64,000 nt of DNA, from the NCBI RefSeq assembly GCF_945859705.1, contig NC_079135.1, positions 22,198,501-22,262,500 of the forward strand, in the 5' to 3' direction. Position 1 is the stretch's first letter. The number at the start of each line of letters is the position of its first letter. The position numbers and the translations under genes were made by a program. The notes under the pieces were generated by a model, which made no database searches, was not told the origin of the DNA, and was given only the letters and a program-made list of their open reading frames with translations. Positions 18,880-30,800 of the stretch are shown here, piece after piece. The DNA is from Episyrphus balteatus. Its lineage: Eukaryota > Arthropoda > Insecta > Diptera > Syrphidae.

Positions 18880-21800
18880 CTATGAATAAATCAAATTATT
18901 AGCTCACATTTATAAAAATAGATGTTCCATCACATTATCAGGAACACCCTAATATAAATAAAGACTTTGTTAAACCGTTAAAAAAAAAACTGAAAGCATA
19001 GCTTATTTGACATGAATGTAATGAATGCATCGAAATGTATTTAGAAGATAGTAACCGCTAGAGTATTTTTTGTGAAAAAGGGACAATTTATGTAAAAGGT
19101 GTTATAAGCGCATTTAACTCACCTTCACCTGGATCCTCCCCATCTTCACCCATACTCGAAACCGTCGACGGTGTCACCTTTCCAGCTATCATTTCCGTCA
19201 AACTTGTTCCCGCTACTGGTGGTTGCGGAACCGTCAACGGAGCATACCAAAAACTTGGTGGTGGCGGTGGTGGAGGAGGTGGCGGTACAAAAACTGGCTC
19301 CTTTACCATCACAACTGCTTCAGGGACCACAGGCAATCCCATGTCCATCATCACCGGGGATGATGGTGAATGCATCTCTCGCAAACGATGATAAGGTGAC
19401 TCATTTCCGGCTATCACATTGGTTCTTGTCGGCTTCGACATACTATTCTCGATGGCATTGTGGTTCTTTTGACCCAATACCGTCTGACTCTTTGGTGTAC
19501 TCATTTGACTGTAGTAATTGTTCAAGCGATTCGCATCGCTTTCGAACTTTTTGTGACTACTATATGAGATCGCTTCTCGATTTTCGCTTTCGTTGCGATT
19601 TATGTTCTTCATAATACCGTTAATCACAGTTGCATTGCTCTTCATCAGGAGATTCTTCTTGCTAAGGAATTCTGGGGAGCCATTTTGTTTATTCCCATTT
19701 GACAGATTTACTGGGGATGGAGGTTGAAGTTGTTGTTGTTGACGATTTCGGTCGAAACCGTTTGTTGATAATATTTTTGTGGGACTACAATATTCTAAAC
19801 CATTGTTGTTGTTGTTGTTGATTGTGTTGTAGGTATTATTGTTGTTGTTATTGTTGATGATTGTTGTGTTGTTGTTGGCATTGAGACTATTGTTAGTGGC
19901 ATTATTGTTACTACAATTATTGGCATCATTATTGTTATTTGTTAGAACAAGTGATTCTGGAGGGCTATCGCTGTTTTGTTTCAAATGAACTGGCATGGCG
20001 GTTACTATTTGTCCTGCGCGCATGGGCATTATGTTTATTTTTTTTGTTTAAATGAGTTATTTAAAAAAAAAACGAAGGAAAACAGAAATAAGAAAAACCA
20101 ATTTTAGAATAAAAAGCTTTTGTAAATTGCTTGAGGCGTTAGAAATATTTTATAAAAAGTATTAGGGCAAAATTGGCAGCGTTTTTTTTTTTTGTTTATA
20201 GTTTTATAAATAAGACAGTATTTCACATTTATAAACATGTTTTAGGATATAAGGTAAAGGGGATGCTAGTATGGCAGATGTGATAGTAAACTTACCCAAT
20301 TCATCACGTTTTTCGAAAACAGACATAATACCATTGGCAGCAGCCTTCTGTTGTTCTCGAAGGAAACTCTTTTGTCGTTCAACACGTTCACGTCGGCGAC
20401 GAAAACCGGGAGTGATACTGGGTTCAATACGATTATCTGGAAGAAAATTAAAATCGATTTTTAAATCAAGGCTTAAAGCGTGTTGAAGGAAAACATAAAG
20501 TAAGGTGAATTTTAATAGAACATTTAAATAACCCCTAACAGCCTTTAGACGTCCATTTTGAATCTGTTGAAAATATTTTCGAATTCGAAACTAAATTCCT
20601 TTTTTCACGGAAAAAATTAAACCAAGTGGCCATTACTTCTTACAAAAGTAGTTTGATTAAGCTCAATTTAGTATTTCGGACTGAATGTTCGAAATCAAAA
20701 ATCAAGAAAGTGCATTGCCTAGGATTACCAAATATTAATCAGCGTAAAGCTGATGTAGATATTATATTTGGTTTTGGAAAACAGCTTTATGTATTAAAGT
20801 TATAGAAAGTTTGAAGTAAAATTACACCTAGAATTGGCGAAGGTCGCTGAAAACGGTTGATATGAAAATGGAAAAAGTTCAAGCTGAAAGATATGCCAAT
20901 ACCACCAAAATCGTAGGATCTTGTTGAGGTTTTTTCTAATTTGAACGTTAACTCATTTAAACAACAAATACAATTTCTAATTGTATCTATGAATAAACTC
21001 AATTTCACCGGTCTTCAAGAACAAATAAACTTTAAAACCTGTTTCTCCTAGGGCAAATGAGATAATTTTCTACAAATTTCAAACTTGATGAGATAATTTG
21101 TACTTCATTCTACGAACGAACCCAATTCACTGTGATTAGGTCGCTATTTAAGAGTTTTTCTTTCTACAGCATTTATTTAGACGAAACGCTTATTTTGTCG
21201 TTTTATATTTTGAAGGAACAATTTTTAATAGGCAACAATTAAATTTGGAGAAAACAATTTTTTGCTTTACTTTGATTATTTCAATAATACCATCAATTTT
21301 CTTAAAAAAGACCCTAATTATTTTGACTAAATTGTGTTCAAAGTGACAAAAAACCGATTACCGCAATATGATTTTGTAGATGTTGTAAAAATATCGTAAA
21401 CGACTAATTAAATTTTATTTTAATTTTAAAGATAGATATCATTAAAATTGTGTTAGAACTGCTATTTCCGTGTTCACCACTGTACGGGTCAAATAAGTTC
21501 AAAGCACCTTTTAAAATTTAAGCTTAAGGTATCAGAAAAAATTAGCAAAAATTGACTACAAAGATTAATTTAAAAGTTAAATATTCTTAGCGTGCTGCTT
21601 TGCAAAAAATGTTAAAATTATATTTTGTATTGGGCAGTACCTCAGCCAACATAAGGTTTTCAACTTTTTAAATAAGTCATAACTGTTTTTCCTAAGGCAC
21701 TTACTGAAACACTCTAGTTTCTGAACGAACATTAAAATAGCAGTGTATTCAAATAAAATATAAAATCTCTTAACCAGCGAGCGGTTTAATTTTATTTCTC

Positions 21801-24800
21801 CTGCAATTTAAAAATTATAATTTGAATAATCACAAAAATAATTTTTAAAAAGTTACGCATACACCAGAGTGTCCGGATAGTTTTGCCTTATCACTTTTCA
21901 AAATGATTTTTAATGATTTTTTTAACTATTCAGTGCATTTTTTCGTAAAAAATTTACAAATCCACATTTTTCAAAAAAAAGTTAAGGTCCAACCCCTTTA
22001 CGGACAAAATGCATTTAAAAAAATCTTCTCCAAATCCATGAAGTGAGACATCAGAAGAAAGGTCTCTTTGCCGCCTTTAAAAAAATCCTAAAATCCTGAA
22101 GTTGCTCATAAAAACTCTAGATACGAAATTTTAATGAAATTGGTCCATCTATTATGTATTTAGGTTCTAGTACTTATTTTTTTTTTCAAAGTTTGTTATT
22201 TTTTTACGTTTTACACATCGGTGGTTAGTTGACAGGACCTCTTAAGAACTTTTCAGACATTTGAAAAAATAGTTTTAAATAATCTACATTTATGAAGATT
22301 TTAAATTCAAAGCATATAAAATTATCTAACATATCTTGAGTCTTCATAACTAATAAAATTTGTATATGTTTTTAACTTAAAATCCAGTTAAAAACATTTT
22401 ATTAGGGATTTTTCAAAACATCCAAAAAGTTCTGATGATCATCGATAGGGTAAGTCGGGGGAATATGCCACACTTAACAGTAAAACAATCATATTAAATA
22501 GTAAAAGAAAGTTTAGTTCAAGATTTTTTTTTTGATTTATTAGATTGTCATTTTATTTAATAGAAAAACCAATAAAAACATAACTTATTTTCGTTTAACT
22601 CATTTTAAATAAAGTTAAAAAAAAAAACCTTAAAAAGTGGCATTTTACCCACATGTGAGGGGAATATGCCACTTCTGACGGGTGGATATGCAGGCAGACA
22701 TTTAGGGAGTATGTCCTTTTTTAAGTTTAATCGCGTGAAACATCGAAAACATTGTGCATCGATCTCTGTCATTTAGAGCATTAAATACAGTCACATCTTG
22801 CTCCAAATTTTTCGGAAGCACAAATGGGACAAAAGTTGTCTGTATCCTCTTCGACACTTGAGGAATCATATAATGCTGGCAGTGCTTCCTCGGAAGTGCC
22901 ATTTTCACTTTCGTTTTCCTTTGTGTTCTGTTAATTCTGTTTTTTTTTTTTTGTTGGTGTGCAACATATGTGGCATTTAACCCCAAAACGTCCAAAAATA
23001 TGAAAACATCCCTGAACAAAAATTAACGCCAAACATCATGTCTAGACAATAACACACGTTAGGTTTACTTATCGAATCTTACCTTTTTTGAAGCAACTTT
23101 CATATATTTAATTGAAAAATCCAATAAAACATCGTTTTTAAGCGATTTAAGTTTAATAAAAAGACAATTGGATTTATATTTTCCCGAATATTTTCAAAAA
23201 TAAATAAACAAAATGTGTCAGGTGAACTAAGCATTACTGAGCAAACTGCATTGTCAGAATTGCCAATATGAGCTTTGTAGTGTAAAATATTGAAATGTGG
23301 CATTTTACCCAAACTGGCATATTCGCCCGACTTACCCTTTTACTTATTTCGCTAGTAAAAATAGTTTAGCTATCTTAAAATCCGAATGAAAAATCAACTT
23401 CAAATGCCCAACGGAATTTTATTCGAATTGAAAAAAAAAAATTACAAGATCCGTGAAATGTTCTTGCAATCTATTTTCAGTTTTTGTTGATTTTAACAAA
23501 AATGATTTTTGTTTACCTTGTACAAGTATTAAAATTACAACTACAGTTTCAAGGTGACTTATTTATTTGGTTTGAAATTTGAAAACGGTTTTGTAGCCTC
23601 AATAGGACGCCATTTTCCCAAGAAATACTATTGGATTCATGTTTGTCGATTTATAGCCTACATGACTTCATAAAGGAAATTAATCATAAGAACATTTTTG
23701 AAATTTAAGTAAGTGCTTTTTTTAGCCTACATATAGTTTATAATATTCCATTAGGATTTAGTTAAACATTCCATTAATGTCCTTAGTAAAAACTGTCTTA
23801 TATCAACCTCAATCTTCGTGTTTTCACATAAAAAAAGTTTACCTTTCAAATAACCATTAGCATATTCATTTGAATTATTGGAACTTGAACTATCTTCATC
23901 CAATATTCCATGTGTTGGTGCTGTAAATCTCTTTGGTGATTGTATGACTTTATTTGCAGATGGACTAGTGCCAGTGCTATGGCGACGTGATTTTCTTCGT
24001 TCAGCTGTATCGGTACTCGGACGATATCTCATAGTTTTTCGAAGAGAATTATCAGGTAATCGAATTCCATCGGCTTCACCATCTTCAAATCTATTTAAAA
24101 CAATAAATATCAAACTTATTTTCTTCTTTTTTAATAGACAAACAAAAAAAAAAAACTTACTTAAGAACAGCTTCATACAATTGAAGCTGATCTAAGAGAT
24201 CTAAATCTGTTCCAGGTCTTGACATATACCGTTGAATGACACCTTCCATACCTTGTTGTTCTAGCAGATCACTTTCATCATAGAAACTATCTTGATCATT
24301 TAGACCAGCTAAAGTTTTATTGATCAAAGAAGTTGCATAGATCAATAATTCGGTATCAGCATTATCATAGTCCTTGAGAAGCCTTGAAAATATAGAAATT
24401 TAAATTATTCCATTGAAAATGCTCTAATTCAAAAGAATTGCTCCAACCACCTTATAAAAATCTTTACGCATTAAATTTGAAAAATTACTCACTTCATAAT
24501 ATTGGACCATGGTAAAGTGCCCTGAGCACTATCAACAGCATGTATTGCATTCACCAGGAGATAACAATTGGTCTCAACATATTCGACGAAGACCAACAAT
24601 AATTTCAGTGCGGTCTTCACAACCAACCTATATTTAGAGGCTATTAACGAGTACAACCATTGCATTGTTGGTTCATGCTTCATGACACCATTCATTCCGT
24701 CAACGTACAACATAACCTAGAATTCGAAAAAAATCGTTTAATACAAAAATTCACTCAAAGAATTGAAAATGAAAAAATTCTTCAATCTCATAATTTTCTG

Positions 24801-27800
24801 GAGTGAAAAATAAAAAAATGATTGATTAAATTGTGCCATATATAATATTTAGAACACTTTGCGCTGCAATCCTTATTTTTTTTATATTCTTTACCTGGCC
24901 AAGGGCGCGTAATATATAATTCTGGTAATTTTGATCAGCTCCATTGCCAACACGAACCAAACAGTTAAGACCGCCTAAAGCTACAAACGCATGCACTAGA
25001 TCTTTGTCCTCTTGGAAGACTTGCTTCAATGAGAACAACGCTCGCCGGAGTTCACTTCCTTCGGATGTGAGGAGTTTTTCTGAAAAAAAAAAAAAATAAA
25101 TAAATAAAAATAGAATTAAAAGGAAAAAAAGAAAATTAGAAAAAGCGGGCTAGTTTAGGTCACTTGTGAAAGTACAAGTATCGTAAATATTTCAATACGG
25201 TTATTACAAATTGGACATTTGTGCCTTATTTAAATTGTGGGCGTATATTGGATAAATTTCCATAAAATAACTTTCTCTTACAAAATGCTTCTTGGTCATA
25301 TAGAAAAGCATTTGTATAAATTAGAAAATAAAGTAATAAAAAAATATTTCATGACTTTTGCCTCTAGAGGGCGCGAGAATCAATTTCATGCAATTTCACA
25401 TAGCCTGTAATCAGCAAACACGGAAGACGCTTCTTATAATTTTTCATTTGTTTAATTATGATGAGTTTTTTTAGAAGCTATGATACCACAGATGAACAAA
25501 CAAAAATTCATAACGGCCCAAAACATATAACTATCCTTTTGGTTTTTGCGTTATGAGGTCAGGTGACAAAAAACTGATTTTAATTAAGAGAACAATGACT
25601 GAAAATTGTGGAAAATAGGAAGGTTTGTGTTGTGCCGAGCAGTTGGAAAAATAATGGTTTGAAAAAAAACTTTGCAGCTCGGAAAGCTCAAGAAACAGAA
25701 TTAGGAACGAGTTTTTGTACTTTTGACTGGCGATATAAACGACAAGTAGGAACCTCACTTTCATCAAAAAGTTTGATGATTGGTGAGGATATGAAAAAGT
25801 GATAATTTCACAGCAACAAATCAACAAGCAAACCGGAAAAAAAATAATTTTAAAAATCATAGTACAGGTAAAATAGCCATTAAAAAAAAATTTAATTTTT
25901 TAAACTTGGTGAAAAAGTAATGTCTGTTATAAGAACTAAGAATCAACAGAGTCTAAAAAATTATCTTGAGTGAAAGGGTGTTTTTTTTTAAGAATGATGA
26001 AATTCCAATGAAAATTGGAACAAATGTTTGATTTACAACAGAAATCAAGAATCCAAGTAGTCTATAAAAATATTTTAGGTGAAAGGGTGTTTTTTTTTTG
26101 GGAAATAAGGAAAATCCGCGATAAGTCCGATAAAATCAATGGTACGAATAAAACAAGGCTATACATTTTTTTCATATGAAAGGGTGTTTTTTGTAGGTTT
26201 AGAGAAAATATGGGTACCTATATTTGAAAAGGTATGTAATATAGAGTAATACTAGTGGTACCCTATTGAAATTCAGCAATTACTTTTAACCCTTTCGGAC
26301 CCAGCGTTACTCTCATGTAACATTTTTTTTTTAAATTCGTTAAAAATATTAAATTAAACAATTTTTTAGGTTACGATGGCTTAATTGATAGATAATAATG
26401 CCTAGTTACTGGATTATTACAAAAAGTTAGTCAAATATCATACCTTTAATTTTTTTTATCGAGAAAGGGACTGAAATTCACATTTTTTTTTTATTTTGCA
26501 AAAAAAAAAATTTTTATATATGGTCATAATTTTGAAAAAAAGATATAAAAAATGTTAATGCAGAAAGTGTTTTGTTTTTTTTGCTTAGAAGAAGTAGTAT
26601 ACATTATAGTTTCATAAAAAGTTATTTTCTCAGTTCTCCGACTTTTTTTGGTGGTCATAGGCAGTGCATGTTACTTACATGTAACATGAGAAAAACACAT
26701 TAGTTTTGCTATTTATTATTTTGGAAAATAGCTTTTTGCTATTCATATTTCTTAGTTGTGATGTTTTTGACCCGATAATACCGAAAAAACATTTTTAAAT
26801 ATTGATTTTCATAGCTTGGGTTCGAAAGGGTTAAGAATAGAAACAAGAATCTAAAGTGTCTATAAAAATATCATATATAAAAGGGTGTTTTTTGAGTTAA
26901 AACAAAAATGATGGGTCACCCTAATGAAATTTGGTAAAAACGTTAAATTTGGGATTGAAGACAAGAATAAAGAGTTTTCATTAAAAAAAAATTAGGTGAC
27001 AGGGTGTTTTTTTTTCGAAGAGATAGTAAAATCTGCAATTGGTCCCAAAAAGCCAATTTGTTGATTTTATATACTTTTTCGACGAATCTGTCAAGCTATC
27101 GGTCGGCTTTGTAAACTGATGCCCCAATTCGAAGAATCATCAAAGAACCTGGATAATTAGAGATAGAGAGTGAACCTACCAATGAAATGGACGAATCAAC
27201 AAGAAATTTTGGCAAATCAATGGGCAAACCAACGCAATGGACAAAAAAATGGAAAACTTACGAGCGGGATTCGTAAAATTAACAATCACATGAATATGGC
27301 AAATTCGACCAACTGTCCAAAGGCAGACACTTTTTTTTCCACGTCAATTGAACAAAAAATAACTTAAACAATTTCGAAAGAAATTTTTTTGTTTTATTTT
27401 TGTCAGTTTGAAAAAAAGATCCATTTTAAGATCCGAAACTAAGAGAGTTTTTTCAAACACTCCAAAACGCCCATTATTAACAAAGATACGTCATTTTTCG
27501 TAACTCTATTAAAATTCCGAAAATTTTGATCCTTTATATTTTCCTTGCGATACCTATAAGTAGGGTGAGTAATGATTCATACGGCTTTATCGACTTTGGT
27601 TAAAACAAATTTGAACGATTTGGAAAAAAATGTCCCTATTTAAAAAAAAATAGTTTTTGAATTATTATAACTATTCCCTTCATAAAGCCTAGTACGCAGC
27701 TGAAGCGAAACGAAATTTTCGATACAAAATTTCGTTAACAAAATCTTGAGCGAAATTAAATTTGTTTTGTTTTTGCTTTAAAACTTATTTTCTGATGTTT

Positions 27801-30800
27801 TTTCTTGAATTTTTTTACTATCGATTTCCAAAAAGGAGGAGGCATTCAATTCGCCTGCATTTTTTTACCTCATAACTTTGCACTGATTGAACCAATTTTG
27901 ATAATTCTTTTTGTATTGGAAAGCTGGTGGCTGCAATGTGATCTCATTTCAATTTCGTTCAGTTATAGCGTTAGGAACTATTAGAAAAACCATAAAACCC
28001 AGTTCTGATCCATGGAAGTCGGTTTTTTTTTTATAAATAATAATAAGTCAGAAAATGTAGTTTTGAGGAAAATAAAATTGAAGTTTCAATTTTTATTTGC
28101 AAATCTGAATATTATTATTTTTAAAAAGTAACGATGCAGAAACATCATTTATAAGATCTATTTTAATATCCATATGCTGTTGACCAGATAATGACCGTTT
28201 AAAAAAAAAATGTGTTGACTTAACACTTTAGAGCCATTAAGTCTTCAAAAATAAACTTGGTCCAAAGGTGTTAAGTCAAGAAAATTCTTTGTTTATATTG
28301 ATAACAATGTTTAATTTATAAAAGAAAGTTGGAAACATTAATGGGATTAATTACCAAATGTGAAAATTCTTTTTGAAATAATATAATACAGTAGAAAAAT
28401 CGCTTTTCGTTTTTTTTTCTTCCTCTTGACTTAACGCTTTAGGATCAATTTTTTTATTTAAAAATTAAAAATGAATGCAAAAACAAAGGAGTTAAGTCAA
28501 CTTACGCCCTTAGTACCATACAATTTAAAAAAAATTTGACTTAAACCCTTTGTACCGAATCATTTCTAACGGAAGAAGATACGCTAGATCTATGGCGGTA
28601 GGACCAAACGAAAGAGAAAAAAAAAACTAACTGAAGTCCGATAAAAATCCGAAAATCGATTTTTTTGACTTAACCCCTTTGTACCCGGCATCAAAGATAT
28701 TACCTGATGGTATTTTTTCGTTAAAATGTTCGCTGTTGACTTTGGAGACTTCAAAATTTTTCGTTTCGCTTCAGCTGCGTTGTAGGCTTAAAACTGTATT
28801 TTTTGAATTTTGACTTTTTCTTAAATAACCTAACCAGTTTAAACGAAAATTAAAATTTTAAAACATTTAAATTTTTTGAAAAATAAACTTCTCCAACAAT
28901 TTTCAAAAATAGTTTTTGAGTGTTTGTATAACCTTGTCTGAAATTCGAAACTGTTCAAAATTATGCTTTTTGTAATTTTATTTGATTTTTAAAAATTATT
29001 CTTTTATTTTTTTTTAAATATTAAATAAGAAATTAAACTAAAAATTTGTAAGCCATTTTGTGATTTTTTTTCAAAATTTGTTTATTTTTGCTTTATATTA
29101 AAGGTGTACAATGTACATATACAAATACTTTTTAGACAAAAAATCGTTCGGAGGAATTCAAAATTAAAAAAAAAAACTTTTTATTGCAAGTTTCGTTAAC
29201 AATGATTTTCAAAAATAAAGTTTTTCAAAAGATGGACTTTATTTAAATACTGCGAGTAAAGTTAAAAATAAATGATTCATCTAAAAGTGCTTCTAACTTA
29301 ATTTTTACGTTTCATCAAATTCAAATTGACAAAGGCTTTCAATTATTCTGTAACACAAACCTAATTTAAAAGAACTATTAAAACCTATAGAAAACTTTCC
29401 TTTAATACCAATTAACAACTATACAAATCCCAATCAAACCGCCAGCAAAAAGTAAAATAGGTCTAAAGTTCATTGATGTCAATTACAAAAAAAACACTCC
29501 CCAAATTGCACCCATGCCATTGAATTGAGATGAGAAAATAACACACGGGCTCCGCAAGGGTCTTTCTTCTATATAAGAAGTAATAGGTAGTACGACCCAT
29601 ACCAACTATTCTAATTTTCATTTTCCAAAAACAAAAAAACACATCTCCAAAGGCATCACAAACCAATTTCAATGCAAGCCAAACCATACTATAAACGATT
29701 GCAGGTTGATTGGTCTATCTTGAACTTGACCATGTTATAGCTACACAAATCGCAATTTACCATCTCTCCACATGAGCCGCTTCTCTGATGTCGGGGGATT
29801 TTCTATAAAAGAGCGTTTCACTAGATGATAGCTCAATCTGGTCATTACTCAAATCAACGAGTACAACGAATATACTACAAAACCATACCCAGACGATGTT
29901 TAGAGATATACTCTATTAGCCCCCGAGAGTATATAGTGGCCACTGGGTATTAAGCCACATATAAAATAGATAGAAGATACGCTAGCATACGGACAGACAC
30001 TTGAAATTAGGTCTCATTTGCGATATACCAAAACATATTCCCTCCTCTATGATTTCGTTCTCATCACAACTGGCTTTGGAGAAGAGGCTCAAAACACACT
30101 GATGCCTCCTGCTTCAAATCAGCTTTGGCCAAATGGACTGGATAAACGTTTTATTAATAGTCACTAAAGTGGCATCATTACTTTTTCTCTAGATTCAAGA
30201 TATTTTACCGCAGCAGCGGACCAGACTTTAGGATGACTTGAGTTTTTTTTTTTTTTTTTTTGCTTCTTCCATATCTTTTGTGGTAGTGGCTAAGCGCAAG
30301 TTGAAGTCATGTTTTGGTTTTTCTTTGTCTTTTAGAGACGACTATCATCATCATCATCATCAAGCAAGACTCTATGAAGACCGGTAGCGAGCGTGCTCTC
30401 TTCTGTTTCTTGGGGGGGACTCTTAGAAAAGATACACATTTGAAAGTTGTATTTAAAAAGAAAAAAATGTTAGGAGAGTTCAAGTTCTATTGTTGTGTTA
30501 TTATAAGTTTATTTCTCTGTTGCTGAATGTTGTTAGCCGAAGAAAAATGCATCTATAAGCTAAACGGGAGTTGCAAGAGGTCGCTGCTAGTCCAGTCCGG
30601 CATTTCTATTACTGAACTTTCTATTTGGAATAGTAATAATTTCTGTCAAAAGATTTTAATCATCTTCGAAAGACGTTTCTTAAACCGAAATAAATAGTTT
30701 GTTGGTACAAAAAACTCAGGGCCGCACAGATTTTTTAGCGCCATTTTGTTGAAAATTTTGTAATCCAGGTCCGTCTAGGTACCACAAACTGACTCATTTG

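Noticed and set aside
20271..20486. Plus-strand frames over Fhos exons (20271-20486, 19171-19614, 18582-18833, 23878-24195)
   Set aside because: They are antisense shadows of minus-strand Fhos exons that have clear FHOD similarity or correct splicing.
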